Assembly: GCF_005844085.1 (NCBI RefSeq)
Contig: NZ_VCDI01000001.1
Span: forward strand, 682,001-746,000
Origin: Lichenicoccus roseus
GTDB lineage: Bacteria > Pseudomonadota > Alphaproteobacteria > Acetobacterales > Acetobacteraceae
Direction: 5' to 3'
Length of the DNA stretch: 64,000 nucleotides
Positions within the stretch are counted from its first letter, which is position 1; each line of letters opens with the position of its first letter. Of this stretch, positions 39,084-50,166 are shown piece after piece. A program made the translations under genes and the position numbers. Below the pieces are notes generated by a model. That model saw nothing but the letters and a program-made list of their open reading frames with translations, made no database searches and had not been told where the DNA came from.

Positions 39084-39698
39084 TCAGCGTCCGGAGTTCG
39101 CGATCGCCTGGCTGCTGGTGTCGCCGTCGGGTGCCTGGGCAACCTCGACCGGCAGTTCGGACGGCAGGATGCGCTTCACCGTGACGGTATTGACCCCGTC
39201 CTCGACCATGCCGATGCGCTGCGCCGCCGCCCGCGACAGGTCGATGATACGGTCGGGACCGGCATACGGGCCTCGGTCATTCACCACCACCACGACCGAG
39301 CGGCCGGTGTTCTCGGAGGTCACCAGGACATGGGTGCCGAGCGGCAGGGTACGGTGGGCGCAGGTGAGCTGCGCCGAATCGAAGCGGTCGCCGCTTGAAG
39401 TCCGGCGGCCCTGAAAGCCGCGCCCGTACCAGCTCGCAAGACCGCTCTCGGTGAAGGCGTTGCGCGCCACCGCCGCTGCCAGCCGGGCCTGGCGGGCCAG
39501 GGCGGCATGCACGGAACCGGTCCAACTGGTCGCATGGAACGGAGAGGCAGCCGCCGCGATCGGAGCGGTCGTCACCTCCGGCAGGGCCGCATGGGCGCCT
39601 GCCGGGCCCAGGGCACTCAGCGCGAGCGCCCCGCAGGTGGAGAGGAACATGGCGCGCCCGACCCGAAGGGCGCGGCTGATACGGGTCTCGACGGTCAC
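39084..39698 (-). CDS. rlpA: Septal ring lytic transglycosylase RlpA family protein
   Basis: 204 residues. N-terminal signal (FLSTCGALALSALGPAGAHA) without a lipobox cysteine, a linker, then the double-psi beta-barrel: ESGLASWYGRGFQGRRTSSGDRFD, HRTLPLGTHVLVTSENTGRSVVVVVNDRGPYAGPDRIIDLSRAAAQRIGM. The catalytic-region Asp in VNDRGPY and the conserved Arg are present. No C-terminal SPOR domain, so septal targeting as in E. coli is not assured. A promoter-like element lies just upstream at 39728-39757. Confidence 0.88.
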   Translation of the reverse strand: MTVETRISRALRVGRAMFLSTCGALALSALGPAGAHAALPEVTTAPIAAAASPFHATSWTGSVHAALARQARLAAAVARNAFTESGLASWYGRGFQGRRTSSGDRFDSAQLTCAHRTLPLGTHVLVTSENTGRSVVVVVNDRGPYAGPDRIIDLSRAAAQRIGMVEDGVNTVTVKRILPSELPVEVAQAPDGDTSSQAIANSGR

Positions 39699-39727
39699 GG
39701 TCCGGTGATCTCCTGCAGTGTTGGAGT

Positions 39728-39757
39728 ATTAGACAAGCACCTAATCCAGAAGATCAA
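39728..39757 (-). promoter_or_regulatory. Possible sigma-70 promoter for rlpA
   Basis: Minus strand: TTGATC (39757-39752), 18-nt spacer, TCTAAT (39733-39728), in an unusually AT-rich pocket 30 nt upstream of the rlpA start. The match is two mismatches in the -35 and one in the -10. Plausible only. Confidence 0.35.
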
Positions 39758-39935
39758 GCTTAAATCGGCACAGACCTGATCGCCGGCGGTGTCCGGCACA
39801 GCATCGGTGCCGTGCTCCAGACCCTGCGGCGGCCAGAAAATTCGCCAATGCCCACGACATGATCCTGGCAGGCAAACATTACTCATGCGCTGACAGCATG
39901 TATTTTGTGCAGCGCAAGAAGCTTAGTTTCCCAGG

Positions 39936-39950
39936 TGTCACACTGTGACA
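39936..39950. promoter_or_regulatory. 15-bp perfect palindrome upstream of aroQ-accBC
   Basis: TGTCACA-C-TGTGACA at 39936-39950 is a perfect 7-1-7 inverted repeat, 119 nt upstream of the aroQ start in the 370-nt rlpA-aroQ intergenic region (39699-40068). Apart from it and the rlpA promoter-like element, that region shows no gene. The form is that of a dimeric repressor or activator site; the cognate protein is unknown. Confidence 0.45.
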
Positions 39951-40068
39951 AATCGGCATGCATAGCCCTGGAGGCCATGCCGGCACGCTGTGGCTGCGGC
40001 GCATCCCTCCCCTGCATCACCGGGCTCGCCGCTTGGACAGCGGGACGCGACATGCTAACCGCCCCGTG

Positions 40069-40524
40069 ATGGGCCCGCCTCTTATCGCCGTCCTGAACGG
40101 ACCGAACCTGAACATGCTCGGCCTGCGCCAGCCTGCCATCTATGGCCGGGCGACGATGGACGATCTGGAGCAGGTCTGTATCCAGGCGGCTGAGCGCCTG
40201 GATGTCGCCATCGACTTCCGCCAGACCAACGGCGAGGGTGAATTGATTTCTTGGGTGCACGAATGCCGGGGCCGGGCGCGGGGAATAGTGATCAATCCGG
40301 GGGGCTACAGCCACACGTCGATCGCGCTGATGGACGCGCTGATGGCGGTGGAGCTGCCGGTGATCGAGGTCCACATCTCGAACATCCACCGGCGGGAGGA
40401 ATTCCGCCGGCACTCCTACGTTTCGCAGGCAGCGCTGGGCGTGATCTGCGGGCTTGGGGTTCGTGGCTACGCGCTGGCGCTGACGGCAATGGCGGACACA
40501 ATACTGGACGAGGACGATCGATGA
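40069..40524 (+). CDS. aroQ: Type II 3-dehydroquinate dehydratase
   Basis: 151 residues. Third step of the shikimate pathway, dehydrating 3-dehydroquinate. The flavodoxin-like core begins [21 protein letters not shown] (catalytic Tyr near the lid and the conserved Asn), with [34 protein letters not shown] and [33 protein letters not shown] (the H-x-S-N-x-x-x-R-E-x-F-R active site). The ATG at 40069 fits; longer starts add only unconserved sequence. The accB ATG overlaps its stop (ATGA), the classical aroQ-accB-accC arrangement. Confidence 0.95.
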   Translation: MGPPLIAVLNGPNLNMLGLRQPAIYGRATMDDLEQVCIQAAERLDVAIDFRQTNGEGELISWVHECRGRARGIVINPGGYSHTSIALMDALMAVELPVIEVHISNIHRREEFRRHSYVSQAALGVICGLGVRGYALALTAMADTILDEDDR

Positions 40525-40976
40525 GCCGCCTGCTGCTGGACGCGGAAACCATCCGTGCCCTGGCCGACATCTTGACCGAAACCGGCCTGACCGAGATCGA
40601 GATCGCCGAGAAGGACAGTCGCATCCGGGTTGCCCGCGCGCCGGCCACCGTGCAGGCGTTCGCGCCGGCACCGGTCGCCGCGACGCCCGCCACCGCACCG
40701 ACGGAGCCTGTCCAGGCAGCGGCCACCGACCCGGCGCGGCATCCCGGCGCAGTCAAGAGCCCGATGGTCGGCATCGCCTACCTGTCGCCGGAGCCGTCGG
40801 CGCCTGCCTTCGTGGTCGAGGGCCAGCAGGTCGCGGCTGGCCAGACCCTGATGCTGATCGAGGCGATGAAGACCTTCAACCAGATCAAGGCGCCCAGGGC
40901 CGGCACCCTGCGGCTGCTGCTGGTGGCGTCCGGCGCGCCGGTCGAGTTCGACGAAGTCCTCGCGGTGATCGACTGA
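40521..40976 (+). CDS. accB: Acetyl-CoA carboxylase biotin carboxyl carrier protein
   Basis: 151 residues. N-terminal helix ([33 protein letters not shown]), an alanine/proline-rich hinge (about 45-75), and the biotinyl domain with the thumb-like [19 protein letters not shown] and the biotin-accepting lysine in [14 protein letters not shown]. Carries biotin between the AccC and AccA/AccD active sites in malonyl-CoA synthesis. Sits 14 nt upstream of accC. Confidence 0.95.
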   Translation: MSRLLLDAETIRALADILTETGLTEIEIAEKDSRIRVARAPATVQAFAPAPVAATPATAPTEPVQAAATDPARHPGAVKSPMVGIAYLSPEPSAPAFVVEGQQVAAGQTLMLIEAMKTFNQIKAPRAGTLRLLLVASGAPVEFDEVLAVID

Positions 40977-40990
40977 TCTTGGCCCCGGTC

Positions 40991-42337
<1,347 letters not shown>

Positions 42338-42473
42338 GCGTTCTGCCTCCCGGCAGCCGGAGCCGGGGCCATTAAGGGAAAATCAATCCGTCGCCGCTAG
42401 GCTTCCTGACGACGCCATCCGGCGCTGGCGACCGTTGCCTGCGATCGTGGCGATCACCAGCAGGTGCCCGCGC

Positions 42474-43766
42474 ATGTTCGGCTTGTTCTCCTCCAAGACT
42501 GCCCGCGACAATGCCAGCAAGGCGGAGTGGCTTACCTCGCTCTCGAACCATGCCGGCGTAGGCCTGTGGGACGCGGTGCTTTTCGCCGGCGATGCCATGC
42601 ATGCGAAATCGTGCTGGACCTGGTCCGCCGAGTTCCGCCGGCTTTGCGGCTTTGGATCCGTCGCGGAGTTTCCGGATGTCGTGCAGTCCTGGTCGGACAA
42701 GCTGCACCCCGACGACTCCGCCCGCGTATTCGGCCTCTTCGGCGCTGCGCTGGCGAAGGGCAGCCTCTACGAGGCGACCTACCGGCTGCGCGTGCGCGAT
42801 GGCTCGTATCGCTGGTTCCTCGCCACCGGCGGCGTGCTCCTGGGTTCCGACGGCAAGGCGCGCCGCGCCTCCGGCTCGCTGGTCGACATCCACGAGCTCA
42901 CCGTGTCGCAATCGACGCAGCGCGCGGCCCGCGGTGCCATGGCCGGCAGCTTCCAGACCAGGGTCAGCAGCCTTGTGGCCGCGCTGTCGTCGGCGGCGAC
43001 CGGCCTGGAGGCCAGCGCGCGGACCATGACCGCAAGTGCCGACCAGGGCAATGCGCAGGCGGCGACCATGGCCACCGCCTCCGCGGCCGCAAGCGTCGGC
43101 GTCTCCACGGTAGCCGCTGCCGCCGAGGAACTGGCCGCGTCGATCGGCGAGATCAGCCAGCAGGTGGCGCACTCGGCGCGCATCACCACGCGCGCCGTAA
43201 ACGACGCCCAGCGTACCGACGTGATCGTACGCGCACTGTCGGACGGCGCGCAGAAGATCGGCCATGTCGTCGGCCTGATCACCAACATCGCCGCCCAGAC
43301 CAACCTGCTGGCACTCAACGCCACCATCGAGGCGGCGCGCGCCGGAGATGCCGGCAAGGGCTTTGCGGTCGTCGCCTCCGAGGTAAAGAACCTGGCCAGC
43401 CAGACCGCCAGGGCCACCGACGAGATCGGCACCCAGATCGCCCAGATCCAGGCTGCTACCGAGGAGGCCGTCGTTGCCATCCGCGGCATCCTGGCGACCA
43501 TCGAGGAGGTGAGCGCGATTGCGGTGAATATTTCCGCCGCGGTCGAGGAACAGGGTTCGGCCACCGCCGAGATCGCACGCAACGTGCAGCACACCGCGCA
43601 GGCGGCGCGCGAGGTGACCACCAACATCGATGGCGTCACCGCGACGGCAACCCGTAGCGGCAGCGCCGCGAACGAGGTGCTCGCCTCGGCTGCCAACTTC
43701 TCGCGTCAGACCGAGCGGCTCAGCTCCGAGATCGAGAGCTTCGTGGCTGAGATCAGGGCCGCCTGA
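42474..43766 (+). CDS. Soluble methyl-accepting chemotaxis-like protein with PAS domain
   Basis: 430 residues with no membrane segment. PAS/PAC domain at about 20-150 ([78 protein letters not shown]). A coiled-coil signalling domain follows, with the hairpin-tip [31 protein letters not shown] and [21 protein letters not shown]. It may sense a cytoplasmic ligand or redox state and signal to CheA; no che genes are in the window. Stand-alone transcription unit between accC and the convergent apt. The ATG at 42474 is preferred to an upstream in-frame start. Confidence 0.9.
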   Translation: MFGLFSSKTARDNASKAEWLTSLSNHAGVGLWDAVLFAGDAMHAKSCWTWSAEFRRLCGFGSVAEFPDVVQSWSDKLHPDDSARVFGLFGAALAKGSLYEATYRLRVRDGSYRWFLATGGVLLGSDGKARRASGSLVDIHELTVSQSTQRAARGAMAGSFQTRVSSLVAALSSAATGLEASARTMTASADQGNAQAATMATASAAASVGVSTVAAAAEELAASIGEISQQVAHSARITTRAVNDAQRTDVIVRALSDGAQKIGHVVGLITNIAAQTNLLALNATIEAARAGDAGKGFAVVASEVKNLASQTARATDEIGTQIAQIQAATEEAVVAIRGILATIEEVSAIAVNISAAVEEQGSATAEIARNVQHTAQAAREVTTNIDGVTATATRSGSAANEVLASAANFSRQTERLSSEIESFVAEIRAA

Positions 43767-43789
43767 CCGCGGTCAGGCGGCGGCGCGTC

Positions 43790-44311
43790 CTATTCCTCGT
43801 CGTACCGGACCAGGGCGGTGACCGGGATGCCGAGCTTGCTGCGGCCGTTCAGGAAGCCGAGTTCGATCAGCACGGCCGATGCGACGACATCGGCGCCGAC
43901 CTTCTGCAGCAGCTTGATCGCTGCGGCCAGGGTGCCACCGGTGGCGAGCAGGTCGTCGACCACGACCACGCGCTGACCCGGCTCGATGGCGTCCTCCTGG
44001 ATGTGCAGGCTGTCGCTGCCATACTCCAGCTCATAGGTGAGCGAGACGGTGCGGCCGGGCAGCTTGCCCGGCTTGCGCAGCATCACGAAGCCGCAGCCCA
44101 GCTTGCTCGCCAGCGGCGCCGCGAGCAGGAAGCCACGGCTCTCGACGCCGGCCAGCAGGTCGGGCCGCCCAGGCGCCACCGCCCTCGCCAGACGTCCGAG
44201 CGCCACCTGCCAGGCATCCGCATCGCGCAGCAGGGTCGAGATGTCGCGAAACATCACGCCCGGCTTCGGGAAGTCCGGAATGCTGCGGATGTGCTGCTTG
44301 AGGTCCATCAT
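43790..44311 (-). CDS. apt: Adenine phosphoribosyltransferase
   Basis: 173-residue type I phosphoribosyltransferase salvaging adenine to AMP. The N-terminal hood is [55 protein letters not shown] and [13 protein letters not shown] are diagnostic; the PRPP-binding loop is [22 protein letters not shown] single-gene unit downstream of the histidine-kinase gene, separated from it by a strong hairpin. Confidence 0.96.
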   Translation of the reverse strand: MMDLKQHIRSIPDFPKPGVMFRDISTLLRDADAWQVALGRLARAVAPGRPDLLAGVESRGFLLAAPLASKLGCGFVMLRKPGKLPGRTVSLTYELEYGSDSLHIQEDAIEPGQRVVVVDDLLATGGTLAAAIKLLQKVGADVVASAVLIELGFLNGRSKLGIPVTALVRYDEE

Positions 44312-44356
44312 GGGCTGGGATCCGTGCGTCCGTGCGTGTGCGGGCCTCTACAGACA

Positions 44357-44393
44357 ACGCCCGTCGGCGGCAAGTTCCGCCGCCGACGGGCGT
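44357..44393 (-). terminator. 15-bp perfect hairpin between histidine kinase and apt
   Basis: ACGCCCGTCGGCGGC (44357-44371) is exactly complementary to GCCGCCGACGGGCGT (44379-44393) across a 7-nt loop. It starts 5 nt beyond the histidine-kinase stop (minus strand) and lies 46 nt upstream of apt. There is no T-tract, but the stem is by far the strongest in the window and probably ends the kinase transcript. Confidence 0.6.
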
Positions 44394-44397
44394 CCGG

Positions 44398-46713
44398 TCA
44401 GGCCGCCTCGCCGGTAAAGCTGGTGATGCCGACCTTCTCGGCCACCAGGGCCGCAAGCTGGGCGCGCCGAAACGGCTTGCCGAGCAGGGTGGCGGTGTCG
44501 GCAAGCGCCCCGTCGGGCGCCCCTTCGGCATCCGAGTAGCCGGACATGAAGATGACCTGCAGGTGTGGATGGATCTGCCGGGCCTGCTCCGCCAGGGCGC
44601 GGCCGTCCATGCTGCCGGGCAGCACGATGTCGGTCAGCAGCAGGTCTAGCGGCCGATCGCGCAATCCGATGACGCGCAGCGCCGCATCCGGGTCCGCCGC
44701 CTCGCTGACCCGGTAGCCGAGCTCACGCAGGATCTCGGCCGCGATCTCGCGTACCGCCGGATCGTCCTCGACCACCATGATGCTCGGACGGGTGCTGGCC
44801 GGCGGTGCCGACGGACGCCTGGCCGCCAGCCGCACCGGATCGGAAGCCGCCGGGATCGCTGTCGCGGGCGGAAGGTAGAGCGCCACGGTGGTGCCCTCGC
44901 CGGGCCGGGACCGGATCACGACGGCACCGCGGGACTGCCGGGCGAAGCCGAACACCATGGCCAGGCCGAGTCCGGTACCACGCCCCTCCGGCTTGGTGGT
45001 GAAGAATGGCTCGCAGGCACGTGAGAGCACCTCGCTGCTCATGCCCTGCCCGGTATCCGACACGGCGACCCGAACGTAGTCGCCCGGCTCCAGGTCGAGC
45101 GACCGCGCCTGCAGCATATCCAGTGCCTCATCCGCCGCCTCGATGGACAGCACGCCGCCGGCAGGCATCGCGTCACGGGCATTCAAGGAGAGGTTCAGCA
45201 ACGCGCTTTCGAGCTGGGCGATGTCGACCGCCGCCGGACGCAGCTGCGGCGTCACGGCGACATTGATGGCGATCGCCTCCCCGATGACCGGACGGAGCAG
45301 CGACTCCAGCCTTGGCAACGCCACCGAGAGCTCGACCGCCGTCGGTGCATGCGGCTCACGCCGAGCGAAGCCGAGCAGCTGCCGGGTCAGCGCCGCACCG
45401 TTTTCCGCCGCCTGGACCGCACGCCGGACCTGCTCGGCAGCCGCCTGCGACCGCTCGCTGCCGGCGCCGAGCAGATCGCCCGGCAGCATCTCCAGGCTGC
45501 CAAGAATGACGGTGAGCAGGTTGTTGAAGTCGTGCGCGATGCCACCGGTGAGCTGTCCGACCGCCTGCATCTTCTGCGCGACGCCCAGCATGCGCTCGGC
45601 CTGGATGCGCTCCGTCATGTCGGTCAGCGCCAGCACGAAGCCGCCGCCCTGCATCAGCGTGCGGCGGATTTCGATGTTGCGCTCGATGAGGCTGCCGATT
45701 GCGACGCCCGCCGATGCGCGTGCTCCGGCGGGCTGCCCACGGCGCTGCGGCACCGCACGCTCGTATACGACCGGGGTCCGCCCCGGATCGGGCAGGTCGC
45801 GGCGGATTTCCGCCAGCGGCTCGAGAAAGGCACCGTTGCCGGCACAGAGATGGCTCTCCAGCGCGTCGTAGCTCAGGCCCTGCTGCAGCAGGGCGGCCGG
45901 CAGATCCAGCATCTGCCGCAGCCGCATGTTCCAGTTCAACAGCCGGCCGTCGGCGCTGAACACCGCGACCCCCTGGCTCAGGCTGTCCAGGCTGCCGCGC
46001 AGCTGTAGCGCCAGGGTGCGCTGCTCGCTTTCCGCCCGCTTCAAACCGCCCCAAGCACGGCGCAGCATGAGCCAGGCGACAAGAAGTCCGCCCACTCCGG
46101 CCACCGCGACCGCGGCGGCAATCCAGCGGACCATCAGGAAGCCCCGCGAGATCGCGTCGACCAGGCGCTGGCGATGACCCTCCAGCTGATCGCGCAAGGT
46201 CGCGACCTGATCCGCGACCTCGCGCACCAGTGGCATGCCGTGCCGGATATGCTGTTCGAGAAGCAGTGATGGGGCCATCCCGGAGCCGCGCAGCGACACC
46301 TCCTGCGCCAGCACCGCCTGCCGTTGGCCGATGAGCAGGATCAGCGTGGCGACCTGCGGATAATCCTGGTCCCTGCCGCGAGTCGCATCGTCCCAGCCGC
46401 GTGGTGCCTGGGTGGACGCGAGGTCCGACAGCCGTGCCAGCAGGACCGTGGTCCTGAGGTCGGCAGCCCGGTAGGCGAGCATGTCCGGGCCGGCGCCATC
46501 GAGCAGGTAGGCCTGCTGGCTGCGCTCGGCATCCCGTAGCGACACGCCGAGCCGCTCGACCAGGTGAATGCGATCGGAGGCACGAAAGGCGGCCAGGCGC
46601 ATCTGCTGCGATACGACCGATACGTGCCAGCCCCAGATGCCGAGCGACACCATCAACAGGATCAGGGCGACCGGGCTGAACCATCTCAGGCTCTGCATAA
46701 TCGATCCACGCAT
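44398..46713 (-). CDS. Hybrid sensor histidine kinase/response regulator
   Basis: 771 residues. Membrane helix about 13-33, a periplasmic CHASE3-like helical sensor (35-192), second helix about 196-217, a degenerate PAS region (about 240-370), HisKA with H394 in GGIAHDFNNLLTVILG, HATPase with N, G1 (VSDTGQGMS) and G2 (GRGTGLGLAMV) boxes, and a C-terminal receiver (IMVVEDDP...LLLTDIVLPGSMDG, phospho-acceptor D695). The FNNLL motif is the HWE-unrelated, common soil-bacterium type. There is no output regulator gene beside it. Start at the first ATG; MQSLRW five codons later is possible. Confidence 0.9.
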   Translation of the reverse strand: MRGSIMQSLRWFSPVALILLMVSLGIWGWHVSVVSQQMRLAAFRASDRIHLVERLGVSLRDAERSQQAYLLDGAGPDMLAYRAADLRTTVLLARLSDLASTQAPRGWDDATRGRDQDYPQVATLILLIGQRQAVLAQEVSLRGSGMAPSLLLEQHIRHGMPLVREVADQVATLRDQLEGHRQRLVDAISRGFLMVRWIAAAVAVAGVGGLLVAWLMLRRAWGGLKRAESEQRTLALQLRGSLDSLSQGVAVFSADGRLLNWNMRLRQMLDLPAALLQQGLSYDALESHLCAGNGAFLEPLAEIRRDLPDPGRTPVVYERAVPQRRGQPAGARASAGVAIGSLIERNIEIRRTLMQGGGFVLALTDMTERIQAERMLGVAQKMQAVGQLTGGIAHDFNNLLTVILGSLEMLPGDLLGAGSERSQAAAEQVRRAVQAAENGAALTRQLLGFARREPHAPTAVELSVALPRLESLLRPVIGEAIAINVAVTPQLRPAAVDIAQLESALLNLSLNARDAMPAGGVLSIEAADEALDMLQARSLDLEPGDYVRVAVSDTGQGMSSEVLSRACEPFFTTKPEGRGTGLGLAMVFGFARQSRGAVVIRSRPGEGTTVALYLPPATAIPAASDPVRLAARRPSAPPASTRPSIMVVEDDPAVREIAAEILRELGYRVSEAADPDAALRVIGLRDRPLDLLLTDIVLPGSMDGRALAEQARQIHPHLQVIFMSGYSDAEGAPDGALADTATLLGKPFRRAQLAALVAEKVGITSFTGEAA

Positions 46714-46819
46714 CCGCCCTCCTGAGCGCCGAGGTAGGAACAGACCCGTCCGGTATCTCGATGGCGGCAGGCTAGCCTATAACAAAACGGACAGCACCTC
46801 GAAAGTTGTCTTGACTGAT

Positions 46820-48109
46820 CTAGAGCAGTTGGAACGTCCGCCGGCTGATCCGCGGCCCGAGTCCAACCGGGCGCGGGCGGTAGCGGCTGGCGAACAGCAT
46901 GCCGAGGCAGCCCAGCAGCATCATCGCTGCCATCGGCAACATGGTGCGGTCGCTCATCACCCCGATCACCAGGCCCGCCGCGGCGCCGAGGGCGTACTGC
47001 AATGTCCCGATCAGCGCCGAGGCGGCGCCGGCATGGTGGGCGTGCCGGGCGAGCGCGCCCACCGTGCTGGTAGGGCCGGTCAGGCCGAGGGCGCCAAGGC
47101 AAAGCATGACGCACAACAGCACCGGCAGCGCGCGGGTCTCGTGCAGCAGGCCGAGCAGCAGCAGCATCAGGCTGCCGGCGATCGCGACCAGGATGGCGCC
47201 GCTCAGCACCCGGCGGGCGCCGTAGCGCTGCACCAGCGGGCCATTCAACTGCGAGGCCGAGATCATCGCCATCGCGTTGACCCCGAACAGCATGCCGAAC
47301 TGCGGCGGCGTCAGGCCGAACAGGCGGATGAACACCACCGGGGCGGCGCCAAGATAGGTGAAGGTGACAAAGGCGCCGGCGGCGTTGACCATCGCGTGGC
47401 TGATGAAGCTGCGCTCCCGGACCAGCTCGAGCGTGTGGCTGAACATCGAGATCGGCGACAGCGAGATGCGCCGTTCGCGCGGCAGCGTCTCTGGCAGCGT
47501 GCGATGCACCAGCAGCATGCAGAACAGGCCGTAGAGCGCGGAGGCCCAGAAGATCGAGCGCCAGGAGGCGACGCTGAGCACCAGCCCACCGAGGGTCGGC
47601 GCCAGCACCGGCACCACGCCCATGATCAGGATCAGCCGCGAGATCATGCGGGCCGCGAGATGCCCGTCCGAGAGGTCGCGCACGCAGGCGCCGGGCACCA
47701 CGAGGCTGGCAGAGGCGCCAAGGGCGGCAAGCAGGCGGAAGGCGGAGAAGCTCCAGATCCCCGGCGCCAGCGCGCAGCCGACCGAGGCGAGCGTGTAGAT
47801 CGCGGTGCCGACCAGCAGCGGCCCGCGCCGGCCGAAGCGGTCGGACAACGCACCTTGCCAGAACTGGCCGAAGGCGAGGCCGACGAACCAGATCGCCAGC
47901 GTCGCCTGCGCCGATCCGGCGCCGCCGCCTAGTTCGGCCTGCATGATCGGAAAGGCCGGCAGGTAGATGTCGGTGGAGACCGGGCCTACCGCGACCAGGA
48001 TGCCGAGCAGGGCGGCGACGAGGCTGGTGCGACCGTTGGCGGTGTCGAGCGGCCGGGCCTGGGCAAGGCGCATGAGGAGCGGCGAGGCCGCTGCGGAAGA
48101 GTTGGCCAT
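46820..48109 (-). CDS. Bcr/CflA-family multidrug efflux MFS transporter (copy 1)
   Basis: 429 residues, 12 helices. DHA1 family motifs: VAVGPVSTDIYLPAFPIMQAEL in helix 1, the GQFWQGALSDRFGRRGPLL loop A motif, GACVRDLSDGHLAARMIS, and the antiporter helix GVVPVLAPTLGGLVLSVASWRSIF. Bcr-type proteins export bicyclomycin, sulfonamides or cysteine; the substrate is unknown here. It is visibly paralogous to the exporter at 53.0 kb (same motifs, about the same length). On the minus strand upstream of the histidine kinase, 106 nt apart. Confidence 0.9.
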   Translation of the reverse strand: MANSSAAASPLLMRLAQARPLDTANGRTSLVAALLGILVAVGPVSTDIYLPAFPIMQAELGGGAGSAQATLAIWFVGLAFGQFWQGALSDRFGRRGPLLVGTAIYTLASVGCALAPGIWSFSAFRLLAALGASASLVVPGACVRDLSDGHLAARMISRLILIMGVVPVLAPTLGGLVLSVASWRSIFWASALYGLFCMLLVHRTLPETLPRERRISLSPISMFSHTLELVRERSFISHAMVNAAGAFVTFTYLGAAPVVFIRLFGLTPPQFGMLFGVNAMAMISASQLNGPLVQRYGARRVLSGAILVAIAGSLMLLLLGLLHETRALPVLLCVMLCLGALGLTGPTSTVGALARHAHHAGAASALIGTLQYALGAAAGLVIGVMSDRTMLPMAAMMLLGCLGMLFASRYRPRPVGLGPRISRRTFQLL

Positions 48110-48163
48110 GGCAACATCCGGAAGAGGACGGCGCCGACTATGCCATGCCCGGCGAGAGCGATG

Positions 48164-48898
48164 CTAGCGAAATGCTGCAGTGCGGAAAAACAGCACGAGG
48201 CCTAGAAATCCAGACGCCACGAACAGTCCGAGCCCAAGCAGCACCTGGGTGCCGTGGCCGATGCCGATGCCGGTACCGAGCAGCCCGAAGATGATGGTCT
48301 GCGGCAGGCTACCGAGCAGGGTGGCCCCCAGGAACGGCAACACACGCACGCCGAGGAAGCCGGAGAACAGGCTGACCATCAGACTGCTGCCGACCGGAAG
48401 CAGCCGCAGGGTGAGGATCGCGCTGAACGGGTTGGCGGCGATGAAGCCGTCGAGCCGCGCCAGCCGGCCACGCAGCAGGCGCCGCCGGACCCAGTCGCGT
48501 CCGATCGCGCGGGCCCAGAACAGGTCGGCAAGGCATCCGGCCAGGGTGGCGAGGGTGGTCAGCACGGTGCCCCACACCAGGCCGTAGGCGAAGCCGCCGG
48601 CGAAGCCCACCGCCTGGCGCGGCAGGCCGACCGCACACACCATGGTTCCGACCGCCAGGAAGATCAGCCTGCCCTCGAGGCCGCGCTGCAGTACGCCACC
48701 TTGCAGCAACGCGTGGTTCAGGCCCGGCAGGGATCGCAGCAGGATGCCGGCGAGCAGCAATCCGCACAGCAGCATGGCAGCCTTGAAGAGCGATCGCCCG
48801 ACCCCGGCGCCGGACTGCAGCCCAGGTACCCCGGCGAGGCTGCTGCTGCCGGCTCCACTATTCGTGCTCTCGAAATTCGGCATGGGGCGCGGTAGCAT
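48164..48898 (-). CDS. VTT/TMEM64 (DedA-like) membrane protein
   Basis: 244 residues with about six membrane segments. VGLPRQAVGFAGGFAYGLVWGTVLTTLATLAGCLADLFWARAIGRDW and FIAANPFSAILTLRLLPVGSSLMVSLFSGFLGVRVLPFLGATLLGSLPQTIIFGLLGTGI show the VTT-domain re-entrant pattern (F-x-x-x-x-x-R-L-x-P and G-x-x-P-x-x). Bacterial relatives include undecaprenyl-phosphate or phospholipid flippases and uncharacterised TVP38 proteins. An alternative start is the ATG at 48883. No shared operon partner: 54 nt upstream of the Bcr/CflA gene on the same strand. Confidence 0.8.
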   Translation of the reverse strand: MLPRPMPNFESTNSGAGSSSLAGVPGLQSGAGVGRSLFKAAMLLCGLLLAGILLRSLPGLNHALLQGGVLQRGLEGRLIFLAVGTMVCAVGLPRQAVGFAGGFAYGLVWGTVLTTLATLAGCLADLFWARAIGRDWVRRRLLRGRLARLDGFIAANPFSAILTLRLLPVGSSLMVSLFSGFLGVRVLPFLGATLLGSLPQTIIFGLLGTGIGIGHGTQVLLGLGLFVASGFLGLVLFFRTAAFR

Positions 48899-49046
48899 CT
48901 CGGTGTTCGAGGCGACAAGACGCCCACTGCCGCGCTTACATTATGGCACGCGTATGACGAAGTGTGCACGAGGTGGGCGGCAGCAGGCTGAATGCCGGTA
49001 CCGCCCGGTGTGATGACCCGATCCGTTGCGACAACGAGGAACCGGA

Positions 49047-50156
49047 ATGCCTTCAGACGCGGTGCTGCTCCAAGGCGGCCTCGAACTCGGCGGTGGCGAC
49101 CGTCCCGCCACGCTGGCGACCCGCAACGCCCATCTGGTGTCGCTCTGGCTGTTCACGCTGTGCGGCATGCTGCTGGTGATGATCGCGCTCGGCGGCGCCA
49201 CCCGGCTGACCGGCTCCGGGCTTTCCATCATGGAATGGCGGCCGGTGACCGGCATCATCCCGCCGCTGACCCATGCGCAATGGGAGCATGAGTTCGCCCT
49301 CTACCAGACCATCCCGCAGTATCGCATCCTGCATGACGGCTTCGGCCTCGCCGGCTTCCAGCGCATCTTCTGGCTGGAGTGGATCCACCGGTTCTGCGGC
49401 CGCCTGATCGGTCTCATGCTGTTCGTCCCGCTGCTGGTGTTCAGCCTCAACGGCACCATCGGCACGCGCCTCGCCATCCGCCTCGCGCTGCTGTTCGTGC
49501 TGGGAGGGCTGCAGGGCGGCATCGGTTGGTTCATGGTCGCCTCCGGCTTCGATCCGGACAGCACGCGGGTGGAGCCGGTCCGGCTGGTGCTGCACCTGTG
49601 CTTCGCCTTCTCTCTCTATGCCGCGATCCTGTGGACCGCGCTCGGAGTTCGGACACCCAGGCCGGCTGGACTGGACGCTGGACGCGGCGTCGCCTGGACG
49701 CGCGGGCTGGCCATCGCCTCGGCGGTGCTGATCGCGCTGGCCATCGTCGCCGGCGGCTTCACCGCGGGCACCCATGCCGGCTTCACCTACAACACCTACC
49801 CTGACATGGACGGCCACCTGCTGCCGCCGCACTACGCCAGGCTGGTGCCGTTCTGGCGCAACCTGGTCGAGAACCTGGGGACGGTGCAGTTCGACCATCG
49901 CGCGCTCGCCAGCCTGTCGGTGGTGGCGGTCGCCCTCACCCTGCTGGTCGGGCTGCGCTCGACGCTGCACAAGCCCGCGCGCGACGCGCTGATGCTGCTT
50001 GGCTGGGGGGTACTCGCGCAATATGCGCTTGGCGTCACCACGCTGCTGCTGGTGGTCCCGGTCTGGGCCGGTACCCTGCACCAGACTTTCGCAGCCGTGC
50101 TGCTGACGCTGCTGATCGTCCTGCTGCACCGGTTGCGCCGCCCCGCCGCCTTCTGA
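49047..50156 (+). CDS. ctaA: Heme A synthase (CtaA/Cox15, type 2)
   Basis: 369 residues, eight membrane helices. It oxidises heme O to heme A for aa3-type cytochrome oxidase. Helix 1 and the following [26 protein letters not shown], then [15 protein letters not shown] (H-x-x-x-G-R), the internal repeat [25 protein letters not shown], and VQFDHRALA and AGTLHQTFA (heme-ligating histidines). The long first loop with [16 protein letters not shown] is typical of the alphaproteobacterial type. The cytochrome oxidase genes are not nearby. The ATG at 49047 has GAGGA upstream. Confidence 0.95.
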   Translation: MPSDAVLLQGGLELGGGDRPATLATRNAHLVSLWLFTLCGMLLVMIALGGATRLTGSGLSIMEWRPVTGIIPPLTHAQWEHEFALYQTIPQYRILHDGFGLAGFQRIFWLEWIHRFCGRLIGLMLFVPLLVFSLNGTIGTRLAIRLALLFVLGGLQGGIGWFMVASGFDPDSTRVEPVRLVLHLCFAFSLYAAILWTALGVRTPRPAGLDAGRGVAWTRGLAIASAVLIALAIVAGGFTAGTHAGFTYNTYPDMDGHLLPPHYARLVPFWRNLVENLGTVQFDHRALASLSVVAVALTLLVGLRSTLHKPARDALMLLGWGVLAQYALGVTTLLLVVPVWAGTLHQTFAAVLLTLLIVLLHRLRRPAAF

Positions 50157-50166
50157 CCAGGCCGCC

